Shown piece by piece: positions 12,481 to 23,800 of a stretch of 64,000 nt of DNA. Every line of letters starts with the position of its first letter. Position 1 is the first letter of the stretch. The translations under genes were made by a program, and so were the position numbers. The notes beneath the pieces are model-generated. The model ran no database searches and had not been told where the DNA came from. It saw only the letters and a list, made by a program, of their open reading frames with translations. The stretch lies in the NCBI RefSeq assembly GCF_040802235.1, contig NC_133156.1, positions 138,367,173 to 138,431,172 of the forward strand. Direction: 5' to 3'. The DNA is from Manis javanica (Eukaryota > Chordata > Mammalia > Pholidota > Manidae).

Positions 12481-14660
12481 GTTTGAAAACAAAAGCTTGT
12501 AGTTCCATTCTCTTATGGAAGTCTAAAGAAAGAGTACTTTGGCTCATAAATATTTTGTGTAGCTGTTCTGGAAATGTAAAAATTCTCTGACAAATACACC
12601 AGATGTCTAAAGTGTGTCATCTAATGAAGAAGTAGAACCCATGTGTGAGGAAATGGAGGCCATTAAATCAGTGGGCTGAATGGAGAGTATGCCTGGAAGA
12701 GGAAGCTTCCCTCCTTCTAAAACAAGAGGAGACCAGTTTCTCCTCATTTACTGGTATCTGCTCTGTGATTCCCCCCTTCAGCCAAAATTGAATCAAACAG
12801 AAGGCTGAGCCCAGGAGGCCAGAGTAGGATTTTTCTAAGCCAGCAAATACATTTTGTGTTGAAAAGGAAGAGAGTACTGATTTTGTACTTAAAAGAAATG
12901 GAGCCCAGTCAAATATAAATTAAATTTCTCTCTTCAATGGTGGTTGCCATCATCCCCTAACTGATGTCATCATTATAGTCATCTGGGGATTTTAACTGGT
13001 ACAAGAAAAAGTGACTAAATCAACAGTACCAAGATGCTTTTTATTTAAAAAAAACATCATTTTAAACCTGAGCAAATGATGGAAATTTAAATCCTAGACT
13101 ATTTTTCTTAATAAGGCTGATAGAAACTAAAATAAAGACAATTATATCACAAATGTGTTGCTAGTTACCTGCAAGATCTTTGTTGTTCTAAATGTTGTGT
13201 AGCTTATTTTCATTCCTAGATTTTAGTTTAATAATGAAGGAGTCAGTAAAAGCTAAGATAATTGCCTTCAGAACGTGGATGGTGGAGGGACCGTTGCGGT
13301 GAGGCTAGCTGCAACCGCAAAGCAAGTTCATTTCACGTTGTTCTTTTTTTTGAAAGACTGAGTGAATATATTTTATTTTAGAAAAGTTTAGTATTTAATA
13401 CAATATTAGCTTTTAAGTTTTGAGAGAATGCTTCTTTAATAAAACACATTTCATTCTTCAGAGTCTACTATTTCAACATTGTTTCTTCCCTTTGTTGATT
13501 TAGTCCCCAAATATACTCTATTATCATTCTAGCAAAGAATTATAATACTCATTTTGAAATAAAGAAAAGGAAAAAAGGGTAAATTGTATGCAAAAGTAAA
13601 TCCCTGAATAATACTTTTTTGAAGACCATCATTATTGATGTATGAATCAGTGTTTTCCTGGCTTAGCTCAATGAAGGTAAAGCTTGGTGTCTAGTCATAG
13701 CCAAACACTCTTTGAGAGCCATGAAGCACAGACATTAAATTTCCCTTTACTCAAATATAAACCTATTGCCTAATGTTAAGCAATATTCATTGAACTGATG
13801 TTCTTCCTCTCAACTTACTTTACTTAATCATATTTATTAGGAAAGCTCAGGACATCAAAAGCACATTTTAAAATAATCCCATGATTAACCTTGGGGCAAA
13901 AAAAGCTAATGCAATGTATATTGCCAAGTTCATTAACTATGTTCTTGATGGGCTAACAGCTGTGTGATAAAGACAGCAGCCATCAATTAAATGAGCAGTG
14001 ATCTTGAGACCAGCGTTTTCAGCAGGGAGCAGTAAGTTAAATTATGGGCATTGAGAGGAAACCACTAGATGGGACATATTTCCAAGCATTTCTTAGTTCT
14101 AAGCTTTCTGGGATAGTACTGGTGAAAATCCCGGGCAAATTGGTCAATTGAAAAGTCAAGATCATTTACATAATTTGGCAGGATTTTGACAAAAAACAGT
14201 TTTAGAATAGCATTTAACGTATCATATCATTATAAATTCACATTCAAAAGTTGTTCTTTATTTAAGGTATAAGCAGATGTATATAATAAGAAGTATAAAT
14301 TATTGAGCTTGCAATTGTCCTTACTTCATTACAGAAAGCTGTCATTAAATAGACATGTAATTTAAAAGAGACAGCTAAAACTCACATAATTGGTATTTTT
14401 TTTAATGAAATAGAAATGGTTTCAGGGACAAGAGCTGACTAACATCTTGAGGAAAAAAATGCTTGTGAGTCCAACTCTTTATTAACTCAGGTATATGTTA
14501 TAGCCCGGTTGTTCTAGGGCAAGGGTGTCCACCCTTAAGAGGTAATGTGTCCAAGTCCCTCTCTTCTTGTGGAGTTAAAAGAGGATCAGAAGAGAAGTTG
14601 TTCACAGGGTAACACTTGCACAAAGGCAGCAGAAGACACTTCTGGTCATTATACTTAGAA
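12481..14660. other. AT-rich unique intergenic stretch
   Basis: More than 2 kb with almost no recognisable interspersed repeat and no coding signal. A small inverted repeat (TTGCGGT ... ACCGCAA) lies at about 13294-13319, with several CpGs. Absence of repeats could mean constraint, but I cannot test that. Confidence 0.5.
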
Positions 14661-14669
14661 TAACCCAGG

Positions 14670-14760
14670 CGTTGGTGTGTGCAAAGCTCTTAGTTCAGGA
14701 CTTGGCACAAAGCAAGTACTCAAGACATTTAGTTATTACTATTATTATTACAATAAAAAT
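14670..14760 (+). repeat. MIR SINE 3' part
   Basis: 'gcaaagctcttagttcaggacttggcac...caagtactcaag' followed by an ATT-repeat tail matches the MIR 3' end. Confidence 0.65.
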
Positions 14761-15225
14761 AATGACATGCAATTAAAAAAAATAATGGCATAAGAGCTCT
14801 AGGTTGCAATTCCCACCTTCAGGAAATGTCTCCTCAGTGATGTTGATTTACTGTAACAAACTATTTTGAGAAGGAAAATCAAGGGTGTAACATGAATATT
14901 CTTCCTTGACTTTTTCAGGGAAAATAAAATTATTTTTAGCCATTTTTTGAAATTAAAAGGGTTTTTTGTTCCATTAAACCTGAGGTCATTTTATCTGAAA
15001 GAAATCCAAAGTGTACTGGAGTCAGAATACTGATTTTATATCAAACTTTCACTGAGGAATTATCTCTATCATTCTAGAGGAAAATAAACAAATGAAATGA
15101 AAATTTTAAAAATGCATATTTTCCATGAAAACTTGGATAGATTAAAAAAAAATTGTGTTCATCCACCACCATTACTGAGCGCTGAGAACACAGTAGAACT
15201 GACCTGGTGTTAATTTGTTCAGACT
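14761..15225. other. Intergenic, AT-rich, no feature seen
   Basis: No repeat or gene recognised. Confidence 0.5.
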
Positions 15226-15590
15226 TTTTGAGTTCTCTCTCTTTTCTAATGATGAAGATAGGGCACAGAATGAGGCAGCCAAGTTCTATTCTATCAGGGA
15301 GCCTACATTCCGATGGGAAGTGGGAAGTTAAGGACAGATAATGTACAAATATGTAACAGACAATATGTAATAAATGGAGAAATACAAGAAACAAGAAATG
15401 AAATGAAGAAAGTAAACTCAGAGTGACTCCAGGGCTATGTGAGATGCCCGGAATTGATGATGGCCTTGAGGATGACATCAGTGATGATGTTGGAGCTGAG
15501 AGGGATGATGTTTGAATGGCGAGGAGGAGGCCAGTGGCCATGTTGAGATCTTGGAATAAAACATTCTGGGCAGAGAGATCAGTATGATAA
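15226..15590 (-). repeat. LINE-2-like 3' region, antisense
   Basis: 'gggagcctacattccgatggg...gacagataatgtacaaat' resembles the antisense L2 tail (family 'ggagcttacattctag...gacagacaataaac'). A long antisense frame here shows no known protein. Confidence 0.5.
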
Positions 15591-15609
15591 ACAGTCACCA
15601 AAGAGAGCT

Positions 15610-16040
15610 TCTATCAGTCCCTTCCCTTCCAAATGGACAATTCCTGTCTGTGGCATGAAAAAGGTGGGGCCTTTTTCCTCTCACTGCAACCTGAGCTGGC
15701 TTTGTGATTGTCCCGGGTCGAGGGCTATTTTATAAGAGACCCAGTAGCTTCTGCTTTCCCTCTTTTAAAAGTTCAACTACTCACCTTGTCATGCTTTCAG
15801 AAAGCCCAAGCTTCAAAGAGGGGCTCCACAATCTGGGTGCAGACTTGTGAGGGACAGCATAAACCTTCCAGCACTCCCCCAGCTGAATGCAATCAAGTGT
15901 GTGAACATAATCAATGCAGAAGAGAAGAACCACCCAGCTGAGCCAGTCAACCACAAAATTTTGAGAAAGAATAATTTGTTTTACGCCACTGTTTTTGGGG
16001 GTAGTTTGTAATATAGCAACAGATACCTGAAGCAATAGGA
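15610..16040 (+). repeat. MLT1-like LTR fragment (ERVL-MaLR)
   Basis: Opens with a 'cccttccaaatggacaattcctg' segment and ends with 'tttgttttacgccactgttttt...gtagtttgtaatatagcaacag', the typical 3' end of MLT1-group LTRs. Middle diverged. Confidence 0.6.
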
Positions 16041-16888
16041 ACAGAACAGCTTTCTTTTTAGATTGACTAAATTCTCAAAACTGAGAGTAGTGGGTGACAG
16101 CATCTTTTTCAGTTCTAAAGACAGGCCCTAGACACATCCCCCATAGGGCTTGCTGGGAGGTGGGCATTCTGCTTATACAAGCATATGCGTAAGAAATTGC
16201 TGGAATTGCTGAGTGCAGCAAGCTCAGAAGAGTATTTGTAGGGAAGGAAAAGCCGTGGCATTTCCCTTGTCTTTCTCTGAGGGAAGAAGGAAATTAGTCC
16301 TGGTCCCTCCTCTAAGTCATATGCAGAAGGCAGCAATTGGACACTTTCTGGGGGGCAGGGGAGATGTTGCAAGGAGGGAAACTGGAATGCTCTGCTTTTG
16401 CTCAGAATTTGCTTACAGAAGCTATTGGAGACATGTAAAGAGCAGTTCTCTGAGAACTGGGGTTTGGGTGGTGAAGGGTCTGTTGTCCAAGCTTTGGTTG
16501 GAGATGCCTGAAGATATGAAGTGGGCTGGGAAAACCAGCAAAGGTAGGGTAAAGGGAGAGAGCAGTAGTGAAAGGTGACAGTAGTAATGGGGTGCCGGTG
16601 TGAGAAAGAGCCCAAGATCGCGTAGGCTCTGTGCAGAACAGCATGGTCCGAGGCTGTCTGCAGAGGGAGAGGATCCCAGGATGTGCCGAGGGAGGGATGG
16701 AGGCTCTATGGACGCAGGCTTGAATACCTGGTCAGAGAATGCTTTGCTCCCATCTGAGAACCACATGGTATGGTGGTCGCAGTTGTGGTGGGGGTGTCTC
16801 TGTACAATGTATGGTGCACCCGCATGGAAAAGCTAGCATTTGGCTGCCAGCCATGACAGGGCATTGAAAGCAAGAGATTGCTCAAGTT
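16041..16888. other. Intergenic, no gene supported
   Basis: Several open frames up to ~166 codons occur on both strands. They overlap one another, show no domain, and have no splice or promoter context. I treat them as chance. Confidence 0.5.
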
Positions 16889-17427
16889 AAGATAACACGG
16901 CTGCATCCGCGGATGTTTTATTGCCCTTGTCTAGCTTGGATTAACACTTAGTCTACAGGCACACACCTGATCATCTACATTTGCTCTCTTACAACACTAA
17001 ACTATGTTTTCTACCTTTATCTTGCATCTACCTACCACTTCAGCATTTTATTAAAAAATAATAATAATAATAATAAGGGAGAAATGTGGGATTCACATAT
17101 AAATCAAGTATAAAAATCAAACGAATATTCATATTTGACCTGATTGTTTATAGTTCATAATGCGTGATCAAAACCGAAAGTTTCTGTGATGACTGCCCTT
17201 GCACTGTTCACCATGTAAGAACTTATTCACTATTAAGAATTTGTTCACCATGTAAGAACTTGTTCGTTATGCTTCAGAAGATTGGAGACTGACGAGAATT
17301 AGGCTTGGGGTGGATTAATGATTGTGTATTGAGCATTGAGTACCCTATACAGAATTTTATTGTTGTTAACAACCATTTGATCAATAAATATGAGAGATGC
17401 CCTCTCAAAAAAAAAAAAAAGATAACA
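16889..17427 (+). mobile_element. Young retrotransposed element, copy 2 (with ~9-bp target duplication)
   Basis: The body is about 16898-17418 and ends in an A run (17407-17420). AAGATAACA occurs at 16889-16897 and again at 17419-17427, a plausible target duplication. The sequence matches copy 1 (2756-3242, inverted) from the shared CTACAGGCACACACCTGATC segment to the poly(A) tail. It extends ~40 bp further at the 5' end. An (AAT)n tract lies near 17050-17077. Short reading frames in it match those in copy 1 but look incidental. Confidence 0.85.
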
Positions 17428-17654
17428 ACCAGCCACAGCATCCTTTGCGCTAATTCCCTTCTCACTCTGTTCCTAAGCAGAGGAGCCAGATGCTAAACAA
17501 AGGAATCTGAGCGGCTCCTCCTGCTGGTTCCTGAGCTGGGGCCAGACCTGAGCTGGGTAAAGGCGACAAGCTCTACACGGGGTTGAGATCACTATTTTTT
17601 TTTTTTTTTAAAGAAAGTGAGCAAAAAGCTAAGAGCTTTAATGGGGAGGGAAGA

Positions 17655-17730
17655 GCAACTCAATATATTTTTTTACTGAATGTATTTGACCTATAATGCC
17701 ATGTAAAGGTGTACAACATGTTGCTTTTGA
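17655..17730 (-). repeat. LINE-1 (L1MA-type) 3'-end fragment, left part
   Basis: 'tgaatgtatttgacctataatgcc...ggtgtacaacatgttgcttttga' is antisense L1 3' UTR. It continues at 18537 after the LTR. Confidence 0.75.
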
Positions 17731-18536
17731 TGCCGGGGTTCTTGTTTGCAGAGCCGAAGAATGAGTTTCACAAACAGTCAAGGTAGGAGAGTAAGGTACA
17801 GGCTTTTATTTAGAGATAAAGGAAAGGACAGAACTCCCGGCTCAACGCCAGGAGGGAACAAGAGAGTCCGTAGTGGTGCGTTGTCTAGGGGGTTTTGTAG
17901 GAAGCTGAGGATTTTTCGAGAACATGAAAAAACGTAGGGGTGTGAATTTGTTAAGTGGTCTCTGAAAATTTAGAATTAACTTAACACAAGTAACTTCCTC
18001 TGATGATTTCTCCCAGAGATACCAGCATCTTGGTCTGGGGGCATATGAAACAACCTGCTCAGCCCCCATGGTGGGCTGAGGTATTGCTTTGCTAAAGAGT
18101 AAGTTAAGAATTTCTAACTTCTTAACTTCTTGGGTATTAAAATGCAATCTTATCTTTAAGGTGGAATCCTTCTTGCCTTTTACTGTGTTGTTAATGCCTG
18201 GACTTACTTGCTAAATTAGTTGCCCAGTTTGCAAAATCACTTCATCAGATCTGAAGGAGGAAAGACAGCACAGAGGCCTGGGCCTTTTAGTATGCTAAAG
18301 AGAACCTTACACATGACTATAAATGGTTAGCATAATAAAACATGTGCTGCTTTTCTTTATCTGGGGAACATTAACTGATTTCACTGAAAAATGATTCTAG
18401 AGCTCAATGTTTAACATAGAGTTTTAGTAGGGGAGTTTCCTTGCATGTAGTTACATTGCTCTGACTGCAAATATCCCGCCCTGCGCCCTCCAGAGGCCCT
18501 CACCCTACTCTGACTACATCCATGGTCCCTGTTTCA
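17731..18536 (-). mobile_element. Solo endogenous-retrovirus LTR inserted into an L1
   Basis: An 806-bp LTR in reverse orientation. In its own sense it starts TGAAACAGGG and ends CCCCGGCA, so it has TG...CA termini. AAATAAA (near 17808, reverse strand) is a plausible poly(A) signal. The L1 sequence before it (...TTTTGA) resumes after it (CTTTGATATATTT...), giving a 5-6 bp target duplication (TTTGA, with one neighbouring mismatch). No internal viral genes are present, so this is a recombined solo LTR. Family name unknown to me. Confidence 0.8.
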
Positions 18537-18605
18537 CTTTGATATATTTATGTATCATAATATGATTGCTATTGTGTGTTCGTTGATCACGTTGCATAAC
18601 TAAAG
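18537..18605 (-). repeat. LINE-1 (L1MA-type) 3'-end fragment, right part
   Basis: 'tttgatatatttatgtatcataatatgattgc' continues the antisense L1 text of 17655-17730. Confidence 0.7.
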
Positions 18606-20645
18606 GACAGCTCTGCTGTCTGCGTTCCCTATACTGGGTATTATCATGGTGCTTTTCTTCATGGTTTCCTTCTCATTTCAAGTCCACAGAACATTTTTCA
18701 GACCAGCGGTGGAAGAATAAAGTGCTTTTCTGACTATGCCCTCCCGAGTTTAGGCCATGCAGTTACGAGTTCATATCCCTAAGGAGGAGGCAGGTTTATT
18801 CTGGGTGTGGATCTGAGAGGCACGCAAGGCGGGCTGCCAGGGGAAGCGCCCAGAGCTCCCTGCCCGTCTTGCTTTGCAGCCCAGAGACACATTTGAATTT
18901 TATTCTGAGGCTTTCAGAAACTCCACGGAGAGTTTTGGGCAGCAAAGTAAGAGAATCCTATTTTCCTTTTTCAAAAAACCTCTGGCTACTCTTTGGGGAA
19001 TTGGGTGGCCACGTAAGAGTACTAACGGGGAGGACAAGAAGGGGGGACACTGTAGCGGAGGAGTGGGATGGACTTCATCCTTCACAGCACCTTGATAACA
19101 CACCAGGTGAGATGGGAGCAGCTATTTTTAATTTTGTTATTTGATAAATTAAAGACCATATGGATAGTTACAGGGAGGGCCCATGATACTTTTTGGTGCT
19201 TTGGATTGAATATATAAACAGTTCTGTAGCGCCATTGTGCATACAAATCACCTGGGAAGTGGTTAACACGCAAATTCCTGGATCTCCTTAGCTTTTTTAC
19301 ACAACATAGGTGGTGGGGAGGAGTGTAGGGCAGGTAGGGAGGGGTTGGGCTTGGAGGTTTGGTGGGGTGCTGAAACCTGCATTGTTCAAAGCACCTGCAT
19401 TTCCATGCAGGTGGGTTCAGGGTCCTGCAAACCCACCATTCCTTGCTCTGAAAGTCTCCAGTTCCCTGCAATTTTGCCTTTCTGAGATGTCTAGTTTAAC
19501 TTTGCATGCTGAATTCAACACTTATTAAACGTTTTTCTTGCATCGTTTTCTTTTTCATTTCATGGGTTTTTGCAACCCTTGAACTTTAAACACTTAAAAA
19601 AGACCAACTTTTTTTCCACTTCATCCTTTCTCTTTTTAATCTGTTTACTTAAGAAACAGACTTCCAGGTGCTTAAGTACTTTTTAACTGTTTTTAAAGTA
19701 ACAGGGTACTCACAATGCAAAAACATTTAAAGGACAATGTATCAATTACAAGCAGAGTGATCTGGAGACAGAAGTGGCTTAATGATATGAATAAAGGACC
19801 CATTTTCTCTAGGAGATAAGACACAGTCTCCAACTTTTCTTCCCATAACCAAAGACATTTTGGGAGAATAGACTTCCAAGCCATAGGCAATGAGTAGTAA
19901 ATGAAAATATACAAATGTCTTTATCAAGCATTTTTATCTATAAAATGAAAACCACCCCCGAGGTAGCAGACGTCTAATGCTGTGCTATGGAACCTAATCG
20001 AGGACAGCTTGCTTTTACCTACAACAAAATGGAATTAGCTCCAGATAGCTGGATACCCTTGATGAAGCAGGAAATGTATGATTCAGTCATATGGGGCATA
20101 GTAAGTCTTATTGGTACAGGCCAAAGTTCCTAAATTTCCCAAACTGTCCCAGACAAGATAATCCAGAGGCAGATGTGTGGAGACATTAGCTCCTTGATGC
20201 TGATGGGAGAAGGAAGGCATTCAAGTCACTGATGGACATAGAAGAAAAATCTAAGTCTTACCAGAAGTTCATTACTTTTTTCCAAATAAACAGCTTTTTT
20301 TTTCTTTCAAAGGAAGTCGAAATGACACTTTCAGAACAAAATAGTTTTCTAACAAAATTTGTGTAGGAAAAATCAAGACAGTTTTATCTAACCAAGGCAG
20401 TTGATAAGAAGAGAGACATGCACCTCAGAAAAGCACCCTGTATATGGGAAAAATATTTTGTTTTGCTCTATTTATGATTGCTATCCTTAAACCCAAAGAA
20501 CTGCTAGTTGATGAAGACAAATTCTCAAACAAAACTTATTTACCCTGAACTGAGGTCACAGCAACATAAAACAACTAACCAAAATATGGTATTTTCCACA
20601 TCTGGTGAGCACCTGGGATACCTTTGAAAAGGCAAAAATTCTGAA
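18606..20645. other. Intergenic, mostly unclassified
   Basis: No gene seen. A G-rich stretch on the + strand lies near 19308-19370. Short frames around 18870-19530 overlap on both strands without a recognisable product. Confidence 0.5.
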
Positions 20646-20649
20646 ATGT

Positions 20650-21120
20650 CGTAATTTAAGTGGCATATGGGCTGGAGAATGAGGAGAGACAGGGAAAGGT
20701 CATTAGTCAATAGCCACAGGCCACAGCTAACCAGAAACTCCGCGGTCCTGGGCGGAGTTACTTTAACAATTATCTGAGGTCCCCAAGACCATCACATCAC
20801 CCCACGTGTGACCTGTGTCTGGCAATCACCAACGACCAACGCCTGATCCTACCCCAGGACTTTCCCTGTTTCACATTAGCCCACCTTCCTCATTTGTAGC
20901 CAATGTGAATTTAAAGAACTTTCTTTCCTTGAGACCCCTCATAAACGTGACCTGTTTCTTGAGTCTGGCAGACAAGTTCTTCCTATTAACTGACGTTGCT
21001 GCTGGTGAAGCAGACACTTCCTGTCCTAGGACTCAGTCCTTAACTCCCTGGCGTCTGTAAAGGCTCAATAAACCCTTTATTTCAGAGATCTCTTAGTCTC
21101 GAGAGGTTTTTATTTGTTAC
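20650..21120 (+). mobile_element. Probable LTR, sense
   Basis: The right part has an LTR-like layout: AATAAA at about 21067, then a U5-like segment (TTTATTTCAGAGATCTCTTAGTCTCG). The 5' edge is not defined. It abuts the reverse-oriented LTR at 21121. Confidence 0.45.
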
Positions 21121-21533
21121 TGTAGCTGGGAGGGGTTAGGGAGAGTTTGTCCCCAGCCAGAGGTGAACAAAGCAATGAAACCGAAGTAAGTCTAGGGAAA
21201 GGATAGATTGGGAGAAACCCTTTTATTGCTCACAGTGAGGCCTGGCTCCGTTCCCTCTGGCTGTAGCGTGCTCTCTTTTCTCCCCGGTGCCCACTAGCAA
21301 AAGCCCACTTGGAGCTCCGGGTCTCTGCAGCCACTGGCTGCCACTAGCTTCCCCACCTGCCCCACCTGTCCTGCCGGCGGGACCCCAGCGACTGACAGGT
21401 GCCAGACCAATCACGCGTTGGAGGGGAGGAGACAACAGTCCATCTCCACCCCTTGCCATGGAGGCTGCGGGAAGCAGCAGTACATGTAAATAGGCATAAG
21501 GCCAGGCAAGAGATTCTGGAAATTTACCCCACA
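21121..21533 (-). mobile_element. Solo LTR (family shared with 40505-40848)
   Basis: This 413-bp LTR reads TGTAGC...ACA on the + strand, so it has TG...CA termini in its own sense. It is flanked by GTTAC (21116-21120) and GTCAC (21534-21538), a 5-bp target duplication with one change. A reverse-strand AATAAA sits near 21222-21228. It aligns with the LTR at 40505 through 'gaaaccgaa', 'gggagaaaccc.tttattgct' and 'agagattctggaaat'. It is locally GC-rich. Confidence 0.75.
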
Positions 21534-21538
21534 GTCAC

Positions 21539-23330
21539 CTTATAAGAACCCCATGAGGTAGCCAATCTTTTGTTCTACACCACTGTACCTCAGACAGGGA
21601 GATGTGTGAACCACGTGTCCCAAACTGAAAATATTTCAATATACCTTGTGTAATTGCTTATTTTATTGTTACACATAGCATACAAGTGGAAAGCAAGTAT
21701 TCTGTCATTTCTGTTTCAATAAACTAGGAACACATTAATTTCAGAGCTAAAATAAGTTACCTTTCAGTTGCAGCCCGGAAGCTGGATAGTTAATTGATGC
21801 ACATCTGGAATATATTAGCAACTTCTATGTTGAGAATAAAGTGTCCTTAATGTGATTGAATTCCAAAGTAGAATATGGTATTTTTTTGATGTTTATATTT
21901 ATAGGAAAAAAGTCTGTTATGTTTTCCCTTTCTTGAGGAAGATAGTTCTTCCAGGAAAAAATGAACAACTTATAAAAAGTATTATAAATGTGAAGATATT
22001 TTTGTCTCTGGTATTGTGCAGAAACAATGTTAAAGGAAGAAGTGACAAGGTTGTTGAACTAAGTTTGAAAAACACCCCAAACTTCTTAATAATTATTTAT
22101 TAATAATAGTTTGATGCCTCAGTGGAAATGGCCTAAACTACAGGAAATTATTTCAGTGGCATTAAAATCCAAGATGACATTGAAAGGTTTGAGAAATTTT
22201 TCTATAATCTGCTTGATGGTTTTTACTGAGTCTTTAAAAAATGTCCAATTTGAAAAAGAAATGGACATATCTGGACTATGTGTAGAAGTTTTAGTTTCAA
22301 TTCTTTTCTCAGAAGAAAGTCTTTGGAACCAGAAAGGTTTTTATTGGTGTTACGAGATTGATCAAGCCATTAAAGCACAAGTTTTCAGTTGGAAAAGGAT
22401 GTATCTGGTCTCGTTAAGGGGGCAAGCCAGGTTTCTAACCTAAGAAAAGGACCTTTATGGAAACACACTTCACTACCTTCCTGTTTTGGGGAAGGCTATA
22501 AAAATCAGCATGCAAACTTCAAGGAGGAGGAAACTCTTGAACTTGGTCATTTACATAATTTTCCTGAGGGGCATGGTCATACTTTGTCCATCCCTGTCTC
22601 CTTTAGTTTACATAAATTCCCTTCAAATATTTACCTTTTAAAAATAATATATCCATTTGCCCTTCATCTTAAAATTCCTGAAACGACCTGATACAGGCAA
22701 TAGGAAACAATTTCACTACTGACCAAGACTTTTCAAAATGGCTCAACCAAAGTAGGTTTTCCCTGATATCCCATGGTTTGAGATATCTGCTGCTTGATGA
22801 GTGGATGGAAATTTTTGTCATCTAAAATAGTTCAAGGAGATACCTGGCCAAGAAAGAATGTATCAAAAGGAGAAACCACTATTTAATTTTGTTTGTTTTT
22901 GTAGCTAAATAAAGTGATTGTCCTAGATATGCTCAAATTTATCATCTGGTTCTCATTCCATATTCTCTTGGTTTGAAAAATCACTGGATCCAGGACTGGC
23001 TATTAGGGTTATTCTGATTAAGAAGAGATGGGAGGACAGATGGTAGAATTATGGGGTAGAGAAAGTGATGGGGGACAGTGAACAACTTAAATTCAATACT
23101 CTGCCAGCATAGAGGCTGTTGAATTATTGGGTAGAAACTCTAAATTGAATGTCATGACTAGAAAAATCACTGTGCAAAAATCATCACTAATGGAAGGCAA
23201 AAACTTTTGACAAAAATATATGTACATTAATATTTTTTTAAAAACATAATTATGTATAGATCAATACTATTATTATTGTTCTTTGTAGTTAGCACTTACT
23301 GAGAATTTATGTATTGAAGATTGTACTAAT
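21539..23330. other. Intergenic, no gene supported
   Basis: AT-rich unclassified sequence. A ~110-codon frame at 22111-22443 has no recognisable domain or context. Confidence 0.5.
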
Positions 23331-23800
23331 TTCTTTTTTTAATTAAAGAATAATTGACATGCAATATTGTATGAGTTCCAGGTGTACAGCATAGTGATTG
23401 GATATTTCTATACATTACAAATGGTCACCACAGTAAGTCTAATTACCATCTGTCACTGCACAAAGTTGTTACAGTATCATTGACTATATTTCACATGCTA
23501 TACATTGCATCCTCATGTCTTACTCATTTTTTTAGATTGTAATCTTAATCCCCTTCACCTATTTCATCCATATTCCTCACACCCCACTCTTACGGCAACC
23601 ACCAGTTTTTTCTCTGTATTTATGAGTCTGTTTCCTTTTTGTTTTGTTTTTTAGATTCCACATATAAGTGAAATCATACAATGTTTGTTTTTTTCTGCCT
23701 TATTTCACTTGGCATGATAGCCTCTAGGTCCATCCATGTTGTCACAAAGGGCAAGATTTCATTGTTTTTTTATAGCTGCACTGCATATCCACTCCACAAA
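23331..23800 (-). mobile_element. LINE-1 (L1MA-type) 3' end, antisense
   Basis: Clear antisense L1 3' UTR and ORF2 end: 'ttccaggtgtacagcatagtgattggatatttctatac', 'accaccagttttttctctgtatttatgagtc', 'ttagattccacatataagtgaaatcat', 'tccatccatgttgtcacaaa'. Truncated and inactive. Confidence 0.85.

Noticed and set aside
15074..15601. 175-codon minus-strand frame
   Set aside because: Lies over LINE-2-like antisense sequence and has a Leu/Ser/Phe composition typical of chance frames; no family recognised.
16115..16615. 166-codon minus-strand frame
   Set aside because: No recognisable domain, overlaps several other frames on both strands, and there is no promoter, splice or polyadenylation context.
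22111..22443. 110-codon + frame
   Set aside because: No domain, weak start context, AT-rich non-coding surroundings.
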